NCBI GenBank assembly: GCA_947442255.1 | Contig: CANEVO010000031.1 | Coordinates: 1-37,986 of the forward strand | From: Opitutia bacterium | Lineage (GTDB): Bacteria > Verrucomicrobiota > Verrucomicrobiae > Opitutales > Opitutaceae | DNA: 37,986 nucleotides | Reading direction: 5' to 3' | Shown: positions 24,546 through 33,071 of the stretch, piece by piece | Position numbering within the stretch: position 1 is the stretch's first letter | How the letters are laid out: each line of letters begins with the position of its first letter | The notes under the pieces: generated by a model | What the model was told of the DNA's origin: nothing | What the model saw: the letters and a program-made list of their open reading frames with translations, nothing else | Database searches by the model: none | Translations under genes and position numbers: made by a program

Positions 24546-25484
24546 TCAGTAGGATTCCGCCGCCTCGCTGAAGTAATAGGGCGCCTGGTACGCCCCGGTT
24601 TTCTCCTTCTCGATTTGCCGCAGGAGATCGTTGAGCAGCGAACTCGCGCCGAAGCGGTAGCGCTTGTTGGTCAGCCACGCATCGCCAAGCGTTTCCTTCA
24701 CCGCCACGAGAAAGTGGAGCGCCTGCTTGGCCGTGCGGATACCGCCGGCCGGCTTCATCCCGATTGGGATGTTGGTATCGAGGTAGAAGTCGCGGATGGC
24801 CTCGAGCATCACCTGATTGTTGCCGAGCGTCGCGTTGAGCGAGGTCTTGCCCGTGCTGGTCTTGATGAAGTCGCCGGCCCGGATGACCTCCATCGCGAGG
24901 AAGGAGGCGGCGCGGATGTTGTCGTAAGTCTCGAGTTCGCTGACCTCGAGAATCACCTTCAGCGCCGACGCGCCGCAGGCCTCGACGACGGCCGCGATCT
25001 CATCCTGCACCCGCGCAAATTCACCGGCGAGAAAGGCACCGCGGTTGATGACCATGTCGATTTCGTCGGCGCCGTCGGCCACCGCCGCGCGCACCTCCGC
25101 GAGCCGGGTCTTGAGCGGCGCCTGGCCGCTCGGGAACGCGGTGGCCACCGAGGCCACCTTGATCGTGGACGTGCCCAAGTGCTTCCGCGCATGGCGGGCC
25201 ATCGACGGATACACGCAGACCGCGGCGACACTCGGAATGCTCCGATCGTCGTGCGGCTGGATCGCCTTGCGGCACAGGGAGGCGACTTTGCCAGGGGTGT
25301 CCTTCCCCTCCAGGGTCGTCAGGTCGATCATGGTCACGGCGAGATGCAGTCCCCAGCGCTTCGAGCCCTTCTTAATCGAGCGGGTGGTGTACTTGACGAC
25401 ACGTTCCTCGACCCCGACGCAATCGACCGGGCCGATTTCATCCAGGAGCCGTCCCAACGCGGCCGACGCAGACCGAACAAGCAT
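24546..25484 (-). CDS. deoC: Deoxyribose-phosphate aldolase
   Basis: 312 residues; splits 2-deoxyribose 5-phosphate into glyceraldehyde 3-phosphate and acetaldehyde. TIM-barrel class I aldolase. The Schiff-base lysine is Lys208 in DFIKTSTGK, the proton-relay lysine Lys244 in GMKPAGG, and the conserved acid Asp143 in EIDMVIN. It belongs to the longer DeoC branch (~300+ residues, as opposed to ~220-260 in others), with an N-terminal extension reaching ~45 residues. ATG at 25484 is used; a GTG at 25493 would add three residues. It heads the minus-strand run of ALDH, GxxExxY, short ALDH and peptidase, with a 145-bp repeat-bearing gap before ALDH. Confidence 0.95.
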   Translation of the reverse strand: MLVRSASAALGRLLDEIGPVDCVGVEERVVKYTTRSIKKGSKRWGLHLAVTMIDLTTLEGKDTPGKVASLCRKAIQPHDDRSIPSVAAVCVYPSMARHARKHLGTSTIKVASVATAFPSGQAPLKTRLAEVRAAVADGADEIDMVINRGAFLAGEFARVQDEIAAVVEACGASALKVILEVSELETYDNIRAASFLAMEVIRAGDFIKTSTGKTSLNATLGNNQVMLEAIRDFYLDTNIPIGMKPAGGIRTAKQALHFLVAVKETLGDAWLTNKRYRFGASSLLNDLLRQIEKEKTGAYQAPYYFSEAAESY

Positions 25485-25706
25485 GACCGACACTACCGAG
25501 CGGCCGGGGGTGAAAACAAACGAAAACGCCCGCGGTCAGGGGAACTTGGACGTGCGTTGGCCGGAGTGATCCTCGCGTCCGGCGACGGAGTCCACTGTTG
25601 CGCGTTGCGCAGGCGGGGTTCACGAATGACAGTCCACTCGCATTCTGCCGGCACCGGAGCCAACCCGGAAGTAACCGCGCCCACCTGGTCTCATTTCTCT
25701 TTCCCC

Positions 25707-26174
25707 ATGAAATCCACCCTCCTGCGTCTCCTGCCCTTCCTTACGCTGTTCGTCGCGGCGCTCCACGCCGCTGCCCCGGCCAATCCCGCCTTCCAGGCCG
25801 CGCTGCGCGCCGCCGACGATGAACGGGTCGCCGCCATCCTCTCCGGCAACCCGGCGCGCCTCGACGCCATCTTCTCGGAGGATCTCAGCTACACCCATTC
25901 CAACGGCGACTTCGACAACAAGGCCACGTACCTCAAGAAGCTGGTCACCGGGAGCACGAAGTATTCGCTCTACCAATATAATGATCGGAGCTTCACCGCC
26001 CTCGCCCCCGGCCTCGCGATGATGAACGCGCGGATCATGATCAAGGGCCAGAGCGAGGCTTCGCCGCAGCTCGATATTTATCTCAGTGTCCTCGCCATTT
26101 TCCGGGAGGAACAGGGCAAATGGCGTTTCCTCGCCTGGCAATCGGCCCGCCTCCCCGCGCCGGCGGCCAAGTAG
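25707..26174 (+). CDS. Secreted NTF2-like (SnoaL/DUF4440-type) protein
   Basis: 155 residues with a signal peptide (1-22, ending HAA) and a single NTF2-like cone fold. Typical features are ADDERVAAILSGNPARLDAI, then LSYTHSNGDFDNKATYLKKL, a family marker, and a C-terminal WRFLAWQSARL strand. Members serve as small-ligand-binding or isomerase-like proteins; no catalytic set is recognisable. ATG at 25707, divergent from deoC. It ends 25 bp before the FMN reductase gene on the same strand, so the two probably share a transcript. Confidence 0.85.
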   Translation: MKSTLLRLLPFLTLFVAALHAAAPANPAFQAALRAADDERVAAILSGNPARLDAIFSEDLSYTHSNGDFDNKATYLKKLVTGSTKYSLYQYNDRSFTALAPGLAMMNARIMIKGQSEASPQLDIYLSVLAIFREEQGKWRFLAWQSARLPAPAAK

Positions 26175-26199
26175 CCCACACCTCCCCGCGGTCCGACTC

Positions 26200-26730
26200 A
26201 TGAGTCTCCTGATCATCTCTGCCAGCCTCAACTCGGACAGCTACAGCCGCCTCCTCGCGCGCGAGGCCGAGCGCGTGCTCCGCCTCGACGGCCACGAGCC
26301 CGCGTTCCTCGACCTCCGCGATCTGCCGTTGCCCTTCTGCGACGGCGAAAAGGCGAAGGAACACCCGAATGTGCTCGCGGCCGCCCAGCTGATCGCGCCC
26401 GCCGCCGGCGTTCTTATCGCGACCCCGATCTACAACTACGACGCGAACGCCGCGGTGAAGAACCTGATCGAGCTCACGGGCGACGTGTGGGAAAACAAGG
26501 TCGTCGGCTTTCTCTGCTCCGCCGGCGGGCCCGGCAGCTTCATGTCCATCCTGGGGCTCAGCAACAGCCTGATGCTCGATTTCCGCTGCGTCATCGTTCC
26601 GCGCTTCGTTTACGCCACCGGCGGCGCCTTCACCAACGACGCCATCAGCGATTCCAAGATCGTCGGCCGCGTCGCCGAGTGCGCGCGGGCCACCGCGCAT
26701 TTTGCCGCCAGCCTGAAGCTGGCGAGCTAA
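26200..26730 (+). CDS. NAD(P)H-dependent FMN reductase
   Basis: 176-residue flavodoxin-fold enzyme (PF03358). The FMN phosphate loop is IISASLNSDSYSRLLA at the N-terminus (ISGSxRxxSxxR variant); later markers are ATPIYNYDANAAVKNLIEL for flavin contact and GFLCSAGGPGSFMS for the isoalloxazine side. Reduces FMN or quinone-like substrates with NAD(P)H. Cytoplasmic; no signal peptide. ATG at 26200 fits the family start (MSLLIISAS). Sequence does not tell which physiological partner uses the reduced flavin. Confidence 0.9.
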   Translation: MSLLIISASLNSDSYSRLLAREAERVLRLDGHEPAFLDLRDLPLPFCDGEKAKEHPNVLAAAQLIAPAAGVLIATPIYNYDANAAVKNLIELTGDVWENKVVGFLCSAGGPGSFMSILGLSNSLMLDFRCVIVPRFVYATGGAFTNDAISDSKIVGRVAECARATAHFAASLKLAS

Positions 26731-26813
26731 CGCGCCCGCCGGGTCGCCGTCGCGCCGACGGTCCGGCCACCGTGGGCTCCGGGATCGCCCGCCGCGCCTT
26801 TGCACCCCACCCC

Positions 26814-28256
26814 ATGAAACTCCTTCCCCTCCTGATGGTGCTCGGCGTGTTCGCGCCGGGAGCGACCCTCGCCGCCGCGTCCGCCCCGAAGACCAATGTG
26901 CTCTTCCTCGTCGCCGACGATCTCAACTGCGACCTCGCCTGCTATGGCGCGGCTGGTCTGCAAACACCGAACATCGACCGTCTCGCCGCCCGCGGAGTCT
27001 TGTTCGAGCGCGCCTATTGCCAGTTTCCACTCTGCTCGCCGAGCCGCTCCTCCTTCCTGACCGGCCGCCGGCCGAACGTCACCGGAATCCACACCAATCC
27101 GAATGTGCGTACCCCGGTCTCGCCCCACTTCCGGGAAAAGCTCCCGGACACCGTCACGCTTCCCCAGCTCTTTCGCCGCAACGGCTGGTTCGCTGCGCGC
27201 GTCGGCAAACTGTACCACTACGGCGTGCCGGAGGATCTCGGCACGTCGAGCCTCGATGACTACTACTCGTGGGATCAGGTCATCAACCCGCGCGGCCGCG
27301 ATCGCGATCAGCATCACCGAATCTTCAGCCTCCTGCCTGGCACGGCGGATCCCTTCGGCCGCGTTCTGAGCTGGCTCGCCGACGACGGTCCCGACGCAGA
27401 GCAGACGGACGGCGTCGGGGCCACGGATGCCATCGGGCTGCTGGAGAAATTCCAGCGCGAGTCGCGGCCTTTTTTCCTCGGCGTCGGCTTCTACCGTCCC
27501 CACACGCCGTACGTTGCGCCGAAGAAATGGTTCGACCTCTACCCCGCGGACCAAGTGGTCCTCCCGACGCTCAGCGCCGACGACCGGGCTCGCACGCCGA
27601 CCGCCGCCTACGGAAGTTTCTATCCGGAGCAGGATGCGATGTCCGACGAGCAGCGCCGCCAGGCGATCCAGGGTTACCGCGCCTCCATCTCGTTCATGGA
27701 CGCGCAGGTCGGCCGGGTGCTCGACGCGCTCGACCGCCTCGGCCTGGCGCAGAACACGATTATCGTCTTCGCCAGCGACCACGGCTACCACCTCGGCGAT
27801 CACGGGCTCTGGCAGAAGCGCAGCCTCTTCGAGCGCAGCGCCCGGGTGCCGTTGATCATCGCGCTCCCGGATCGGCGGAACGCCGGCCGCCGGGCTACCG
27901 CGCCCGTCGAACTCCTCGATCTCTATCCCACGCTGGCGGCGCTCACCGGGCAGAGCGCGCCGGCTTACCTCGACGGCTTGAGCCTCCGGCCCGTCCTCGA
28001 GAACCCGGACGCAAGCGTGCGCCGCGCCGCCATCTCCCAGACCCGGCTGCCGCAGAACATCGAAGGCTACTCCGCGCGCACCACCCGCTGGCGGTACACG
28101 GAATGGCACACGGCCGATGGGCAGCCCGTCGGAACCCAGCTCTACGACGAGGAATCCGATCCCGGGGAAGCCACCAACCTCGTCTCGCATCCCGACCACG
28201 CCGCCATCGTCGCCGAGCTTTCCGCCCTGCTCGCCCCCGTTCGCACGCGCCGCTAG
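26814..28256 (+). CDS. Secreted sulfatase, iduronate-2-sulfatase-like
   Basis: 480 residues; signal peptide 1-22. Hydrolyses sulfate esters, probably of sulfated polysaccharides, outside the inner membrane. Metal-binding LVADDLNCDLACYG starts the fold, and CSPSR (Cys74 in PLCSPSRSSFLTGRRPN) is the site converted to formylglycine, so a formylglycine-generating enzyme must be encoded elsewhere. ASDHGYHLGDHGLWQKRSLF is the second metal/substrate motif and, with VGFYRPHTPYVAPKKW, places it close to iduronate-2-sulfatases (sulfatase family S1_7-like; subfamily is inference). ATG at 26814, 83 bp after the FMN reductase. It converges on the next sulfatase across a repeat-filled gap. Confidence 0.93.
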   Translation: MKLLPLLMVLGVFAPGATLAAASAPKTNVLFLVADDLNCDLACYGAAGLQTPNIDRLAARGVLFERAYCQFPLCSPSRSSFLTGRRPNVTGIHTNPNVRTPVSPHFREKLPDTVTLPQLFRRNGWFAARVGKLYHYGVPEDLGTSSLDDYYSWDQVINPRGRDRDQHHRIFSLLPGTADPFGRVLSWLADDGPDAEQTDGVGATDAIGLLEKFQRESRPFFLGVGFYRPHTPYVAPKKWFDLYPADQVVLPTLSADDRARTPTAAYGSFYPEQDAMSDEQRRQAIQGYRASISFMDAQVGRVLDALDRLGLAQNTIIVFASDHGYHLGDHGLWQKRSLFERSARVPLIIALPDRRNAGRRATAPVELLDLYPTLAALTGQSAPAYLDGLSLRPVLENPDASVRRAAISQTRLPQNIEGYSARTTRWRYTEWHTADGQPVGTQLYDEESDPGEATNLVSHPDHAAIVAELSALLAPVRTRR

Positions 28257-28561
28257 AACGTGTCGGGCACCTCTTCTGAGGTGAAACCGATGCGGGCAGT
28301 TAGAGGGACGATATCCCCCGAGTCCGAATCCGTGAAGCCATGCCATCGGCCTCGACGGAGCTCGGCCCTCCAGACGACAGGAAGTCCCTGACCGCCTCTC
28401 GGCCCCGCCAACGCTATCTCCGCGGGCCGCCGTGAGGGCAGGGACTTCTCCAACGCTTCGCATCATGTCGTCCCGCTGCTCACGCCGCGGGCTACCACAG
28501 CCAACGATCTCAACCCTTCGCAAAACTTCGCTGCTTTGCGCTTCAACTGCATGGTTCCGGC
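28257..28561. repeat. Repeat-filled gap between the two sulfatase genes
   Basis: No gene. Three dispersed pieces are visible. CGGCCTCGACGGAGCTCGGC (28347 on) recurs at 33892. GAAGTCCCTG (28381-28390) is inverted at 28439-28448. GTCCCGCTGCTCACGCCGCG (28469 on) recurs with one change at 37841. These are known-looking Verrucomicrobiota intergenic repeats. Confidence 0.7.
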
Positions 28562-29962
28562 TCAGGGCGCCGGCAGCTTCCACTGCTCGTTGTCCACATG
28601 CGCCTCGCGCATGATGCGGACGAGGCGCTCCGCGACGTTCGGTTCCTTAGCCGCCACATCGGTCGTCTCGCCGAGGTCGTTCGCCAAGTCGTAAAGCTGG
28701 AGCGGCGCCCGCGGATTCTTCAGCCGGATTCCCTTCCAGCGATCCTCGAGCAGGACCGCCTGGCTCACGCCGTCCTCATAAAACTCCCAATAGAGAAACT
28801 CGTGCCGGCGCTGGCCAGTGCGGCCGAGCAGCGTCGGAACGAGGCTGATGCTGTCGAGATTGGGCCGCGGTTTGGCGCCGGCCACTTCGGCAAACGTCGC
28901 CATGAGATCGCCGAAATAGCCCACGTGCGTTGACACCGACCCGGGCCGGATCCGGCCCGGCCAGCGCGCGATGAAGGGTACCCGGATGCCGCCGTCGGTG
29001 AGACTGCGCTTGATGCCGGCCAGCGGGCCGCTCGCCTGGAAAAACGCGGGGTCGTAGCTGGGTCCGCCTTCGCGATGCGGGCCGTTGTCGCTGCTGAACA
29101 CCACCAGCGTCTTCTCGTCGAGTCCCAGCCTCCGCAGTTGCGCCATCAACTCGCCGACATCCCGATCGAGCCGGGTGATCATCGCCGCGTGCGCCTTCTG
29201 GGCCTCGTTCCACGGACGATCCGCATACGGCCCGAGATCGGGAACTTCGTTGCCGTCGCCAAGGACCCGGGACCGCTCGTTATTGGCGTGAGGCGACGTG
29301 AGCGAAAGGAAGAGGAAGAACGGCCGGTCGCGGTTTCGCTCGACGAAGGCCTGCGCCTCGCCGGCGAACAGATCCCCGGCATAGGCGATCCGCTTCGTTG
29401 CATAGCCCGTGCCTTCGACGGCCCCGACCGGCACGAGATCGTTGGGCAGCGGAACCTTCACGCCATTCCGCCACAGGAAACTGGGGAAGTGATTGTGCGC
29501 ATGGGTCTGGCTGAGAAATCCGTAGTGATAATCGAAACCATGGCGACGCGGCTCCCCTTCGTCATCGACCAGTCCGAGGCCCCACTTGCCGACGAGCCCG
29601 GTGGCATAACCCGCCTGCTGCAGCACGCCCGCCACCGTCACGTCGCCGGTGCGCAACATTTGGGCGGCGGTGTTGCCCGGCCCGGCGTTGCCCCGCACCC
29701 GCGTGCGTCCCATGTGCAAGCCCGTCATCAATACGCTGCGCGACGGCGCGCACACGGTGCTGCCCGCGTAGAATTGCGTGAAGCGCATGCCCTCGGCCGC
29801 CAGCCGATCGACGTGGGGGGTCGCGATCAGTTTCTGGCCATAAGAGCCCAGTTCGCCGTAGCCGAGATCGTCGGCGAGGATGAAGATGATGTTGGGCTTG
29901 GTCGCCTGCGCCCGCGCGAGGGCGGCCACGGCAACAAACAAGGCGGCGATCCACAGGCGCAT
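28562..29962 (-). CDS. Secreted arylsulfatase-type sulfatase
   Basis: 466 residues, signal peptide 1-19 (ARA). Sulfatase domain with metal site FILADDLGYGELGSYGQ, formylglycine motif CAPSR (Cys71 in STVCAPSRSVLMTG), KWGLG, and VVFSSDNGPHREGG for the second metal ligands. Overall layout resembles arylsulfatase A/N-acetylgalactosamine-6-sulfatase-like enzymes (family S1_16/20-like; inference) and differs from the neighbour at 26814, so the two act on different sulfate positions or glycans. ATG at 29962 gives a normal signal peptide; a TTG at 29974 would add four residues. It is divergent from the aminotransferase gene, with ~105 bp between. Confidence 0.93.
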   Translation of the reverse strand: MRLWIAALFVAVAALARAQATKPNIIFILADDLGYGELGSYGQKLIATPHVDRLAAEGMRFTQFYAGSTVCAPSRSVLMTGLHMGRTRVRGNAGPGNTAAQMLRTGDVTVAGVLQQAGYATGLVGKWGLGLVDDEGEPRRHGFDYHYGFLSQTHAHNHFPSFLWRNGVKVPLPNDLVPVGAVEGTGYATKRIAYAGDLFAGEAQAFVERNRDRPFFLFLSLTSPHANNERSRVLGDGNEVPDLGPYADRPWNEAQKAHAAMITRLDRDVGELMAQLRRLGLDEKTLVVFSSDNGPHREGGPSYDPAFFQASGPLAGIKRSLTDGGIRVPFIARWPGRIRPGSVSTHVGYFGDLMATFAEVAGAKPRPNLDSISLVPTLLGRTGQRRHEFLYWEFYEDGVSQAVLLEDRWKGIRLKNPRAPLQLYDLANDLGETTDVAAKEPNVAERLVRIMREAHVDNEQWKLPAP

Positions 29963-30067
29963 GCCGGCAGTCAACCGGCGGCCCGGCCGGTTTCAATGCC
30001 GCGTCGAGGCCCGGGTCGAAGTTTCCTTGCTCCCCCCGCAGGCCGGCGCGAACACTCGGTCCCGCCC

Positions 30068-31231
30068 ATGCAGGAATCGCTCCGCCTCCGCTCCGTCCAG
30101 TCGCCGATCATTCCCGTCATCGCCGATCTGATTCGAAGCTGCCCCGGCACGATCTCGCTTGGCCAGGGCGTCGTGAATTACGGCCCGCCCCCGGCAGCCC
30201 TGGATCAGATCGCGCGGTTTCTCGCCGATCCGGTGAACCACAAATACCAGGCGGTCGCCGGCATCCCGGCCCTCCTCGCGGCCATCGAGGCCAAGCTCGC
30301 CGCCGAGAATGGACTGCGAATCGACGCGGAGAATCGCGTGATGGTTACGGCCGGTGGCAACAATGCCTTCCTAAATGCGGTCCTCGCGATCGCCGATCCC
30401 GGCGACGAGATCATCCTGCCCACGCCCTACTACTTCAACCAGGAGATGGCGGTCACAATGGCGAACTGCCGGCCCGTGCTCGTGCCGACAGACGAAAATT
30501 ACCAGCTCCAGATCGATGCCCTGCGCGCCGCCATCACGCCCCGCACGCGCGCGATCGTCACGGTCTCGCCGAACAACCCCAGCGGCGCCGTCTATCCCGC
30601 CGCCGCACTCCGCGCCGTCAACGAGTTCTGCGCCACGCACGGGATCTTTCATATCAGCGACGAAGCGTATGAGTATTTCACGTACGGCGGAGCGGAGCAT
30701 TTCTCGGCCGCATCCCTGCCCGGCAGTGCGGCCCACACTATCTCGCTCTACTCCCTGTCCAAGGCGTACGGCTTCGCGAGCTGGCGGATCGGCTGGATGG
30801 TGTTTCCCGCGCGGCTCGAGGCGGCGATGCGCAAGATCCAGGACACGATCCTGATCTGCTCCCCGGTCATTTCACAGTTCGCCGCAGTCGGCGCGCTCCA
30901 GGCCGGACGCGCCTACGCCCGGCAGCACCTGGCCACCATCGCCGAGTCCCGCGCGATCGCGCAGCAGGCGCTCGGTGACATTCCGGGCTGCGTCGTGCCG
31001 CGAGCCGACGGCGCTTTCTACCTGCTGCTCCGCGTCGCGACCCCGCTCCATCCGATGGCGGTCGCCGAGAAATTGATTCGGGAGCACGGCGTCGCGGTCA
31101 TGCCCGGCAACGCCTTCGGGCTCGGCACGGGATGTTACCTCCGCGTCGCCTACGCGGCCCTGCCGCCCGCCGCGATCGCCGAGGGCATCGGCCGGCTCGC
31201 GACCGGGTTGAAGGCCCTGCTACGGACCTGA
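30068..31231 (+). CDS. Class I/II PLP-dependent aminotransferase
   Basis: 387 residues. Fold-type I aminotransferase: SLGQGVVNYGPPPA near the N-terminus, TAGGNNAF for PLP phosphate, VSPNNPSGAVYP (Asn170), ISDEAYEYF (Asp198), the Schiff-base lysine Lys232 in SLSKAYGFASWRIG with Arg240, and a C-terminal region with LRVAYA for the substrate carboxylate. It resembles aspartate/alanine or kynurenine-type aminotransferases (IaspAT group); substrate not certain. Cytoplasmic. The ATG at 30068 fits the family start. Confidence 0.93.
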   Translation: MQESLRLRSVQSPIIPVIADLIRSCPGTISLGQGVVNYGPPPAALDQIARFLADPVNHKYQAVAGIPALLAAIEAKLAAENGLRIDAENRVMVTAGGNNAFLNAVLAIADPGDEIILPTPYYFNQEMAVTMANCRPVLVPTDENYQLQIDALRAAITPRTRAIVTVSPNNPSGAVYPAAALRAVNEFCATHGIFHISDEAYEYFTYGGAEHFSAASLPGSAAHTISLYSLSKAYGFASWRIGWMVFPARLEAAMRKIQDTILICSPVISQFAAVGALQAGRAYARQHLATIAESRAIAQQALGDIPGCVVPRADGAFYLLLRVATPLHPMAVAEKLIREHGVAVMPGNAFGLGTGCYLRVAYAALPPAAIAEGIGRLATGLKALLRT

Positions 31232-31241
31232 GACTGCGCCC

Positions 31242-31658
31242 CTACGAGGATTCGCCCACTGGTCCGGAACCCGAGGTCCGCTGGCATCTCAAGGCGACGT
31301 GCCAAACAAGAAAGATGAACCCCGCCTGAAACGGCAGCCGCAGCCACAGCGCGAGCGGCGACACCTCGAGGCCAGGCATCCGGCCCTGCAGCGCGACGTG
31401 CAGGTTGGCGGGGAAGATCGCGATCAACAGGGCGATCAATCCCCAGCCCGCCATCCGGCGGAACCGCGGCCACAGCAGGCCCGCGCCTCCCGCGATTTCG
31501 GCGGCCCCGCTGATGAGGTTCATCGCTTCCGGCCAGGGTAGCCACGATGGCATCATGCCCAGGTAGATCGCCGGGTCGCGAAAATGATTCGCCCCGGCCA
31601 CGATGAAGAACCCCGCCACGACCCACGTCAGGAACCCGGCGCCAACCCGCTGAATCAT
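31242..31658 (-). CDS. DoxX-like small membrane protein
   Basis: 138 residues with four transmembrane helices (~8-25, ~43-60, ~69-88, ~102-122), as in the DoxX/DoxD family; markers are VAGFFIVAGANHFRDPAIYL and GAAEIAGGAGLLWP. Function of these proteins is poorly defined; some bind or pass quinones or take part in redox homeostasis. Its ATG (31656-31658) overlaps the TGA of the upstream membrane-protein gene in ATGA, a sign of translational coupling. Confidence 0.82.
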   Translation of the reverse strand: MIQRVGAGFLTWVVAGFFIVAGANHFRDPAIYLGMMPSWLPWPEAMNLISGAAEIAGGAGLLWPRFRRMAGWGLIALLIAIFPANLHVALQGRMPGLEVSPLALWLRLPFQAGFIFLVWHVALRCQRTSGSGPVGESS

Positions 31659-32875
31659 GTTGTCACCGGCGGCAGCGCGCGTCCGCCGAACAGCTCGCGC
31701 AGCTCGCTCCAGGCCTTGTTAAGGCCGGCGGGTTTGACGCCGGATAAAAGGTAACTCCGGGCCAGCGCCTCCTCGTGGCCGCGATAGCGCGGTGGCAGGA
31801 GAAAGACCGTCTGATCGTCCCGATTCGAAATCTCGGAGAAAAATGCCCCGCGACCCACGGCGAGCTCAGCGGGCTTGCCCGGCACCGCCGCGGTCCGCAC
31901 CGGCACCCACGGCCACGGGCGGTAAAAGAACTCCAGCCCGCCTTCGGTCCGCTGCACGAGCCGGCCATACGTCCGGACCGGGACCCCGGGGAAGTGCGCC
32001 CCGGCGAAGACATGGTTGTCATTCTCGCGCGGCGTGAACCGGCGCGAGCGAAGCGTGAAAAAATCCCGGCAGAACACCGAACCGAACACCGTCAGGCGAA
32101 AGGCCCAGCCGGCAAGCAGGTACGCCGTCATGATCACGATCAGCGAGAGCAGCGCCCCCGCCCAGGGGTTCAGCGCCGCCGTCAGCGTCACCAATCCCAT
32201 CAGTGCGGTCCGTGCCGTCTTCAGGACCGCGTCAATCGCGCCCCACGGACTGAGGAGAATCAGGACGTTGATGGAATGCGACGCCAGCCACACGACCGCG
32301 TACACGGCCAGCGCCCCGGGCAGGGCGAGCGCGGTGAGGAGCCACGATCCATCGATCGCGCCGAGCTGGATCGCTGCGAGTCCGCTGGCGGTCAGCACCG
32401 GGCCGGCCACGGCGGGCGCCGGGTTCACCAGGATGTCCATGAAAGTGCCGACGGCCGACGGAATGACCGCTCCGGCCACGACGATCCCGCTGAGCTTGTT
32501 CTCGGTCGCCTCCAGGATATCGAACGGTTTCTTGAACCCCGCCGGCAGCGCCGTGCCAAGCATGTCTTTGACGGCACAGGCGGCCACAATGAGGAGGAGC
32601 GGAGCCCAGATTTTTACCTGCGCGTACCAGGGGAGCGCAGCCCGGGCGGCGGCGTCCCGGGCCGTCGCCCATTTGTAGGCACCAAATGCGCCAGTGCCGA
32701 GCAGGGGCGAGATGGCAATGCCCGTGACCGTCGAAACCGCCGCGGCAATCGGTGCCGCGGGCGATCGATCCGCCGGGGCGGACGCCGGCGTGGTGCTGGT
32801 GGCCGCGAACGCAAACGGTCCGACGACGGCAGTGATGAATGCGGCAATCAACAGGAGCCGCACGGGGCGCTTCAT
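31655..32875 (-). CDS. Multi-pass membrane protein of unknown function
   Basis: 406 residues. A signal-like segment (1-24), a Pro/Ala-rich stretch, then seven or so hydrophobic segments between ~45 and ~265 (for example APLLLIVAACAVKDMLGTAL and LLTALALPGALAVYAVVWLA), and a soluble C-terminal ~140 residues beginning SRRFTPRENDNHVFAGAHFP. The last part has PWPWVPVRTAAVPG and EISNRDDQTVFLLPPRYRG. No family was recognised. ATG at 32875. The stop overlaps the DoxX-like start (ATGA), so the two products are probably made together and may form one complex. Confidence 0.8.
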   Translation of the reverse strand: MKRPVRLLLIAAFITAVVGPFAFAATSTTPASAPADRSPAAPIAAAVSTVTGIAISPLLGTGAFGAYKWATARDAAARAALPWYAQVKIWAPLLLIVAACAVKDMLGTALPAGFKKPFDILEATENKLSGIVVAGAVIPSAVGTFMDILVNPAPAVAGPVLTASGLAAIQLGAIDGSWLLTALALPGALAVYAVVWLASHSINVLILLSPWGAIDAVLKTARTALMGLVTLTAALNPWAGALLSLIVIMTAYLLAGWAFRLTVFGSVFCRDFFTLRSRRFTPRENDNHVFAGAHFPGVPVRTYGRLVQRTEGGLEFFYRPWPWVPVRTAAVPGKPAELAVGRGAFFSEISNRDDQTVFLLPPRYRGHEEALARSYLLSGVKPAGLNKAWSELRELFGGRALPPVTT

Positions 32876-32939
32876 GGATCCAATCCTTGGACCAATCCCC
32901 GCCCGGAGGGAAACTGTTTCGCGCGGCCAGGGGTTGAGT

Positions 32940-33004
32940 TCGTAGTTCCGCCTTCAGGCGGATGGAATGGGTTCGGCTGATTCCGCCTGGAGGCGGAACT
33001 ACGA
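32940..33004. repeat. REP-like hairpin upstream of the RNA methyltransferase
   Basis: Two 23-base arms, 32940-32962 and 32982-33004, match as inverted repeats with a single mismatch around a 19-base loop. Each arm contains its own smaller CCGCCT…AGGCGG hairpin. The core GTAGTTCCGCC(T)…AGGCGGAACTAC is a dispersed motif type; the extended palindrome lies between divergent genes, so it could affect either transcript. Confidence 0.85.
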
Positions 33005-33071
33005 TCCGCGAACTTCGGAATCAGCCCGGCCCCGGCTTGCCTGTCCGGACCGAACGCCCCGAACATGGGGC

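Noticed and set aside
26727..28583. Long open frame (618 codons) antisense to the sulfatase gene
   Set aside because: A shadow frame produced by GC-rich codons of the sulfatase; product is low complexity with no domain.
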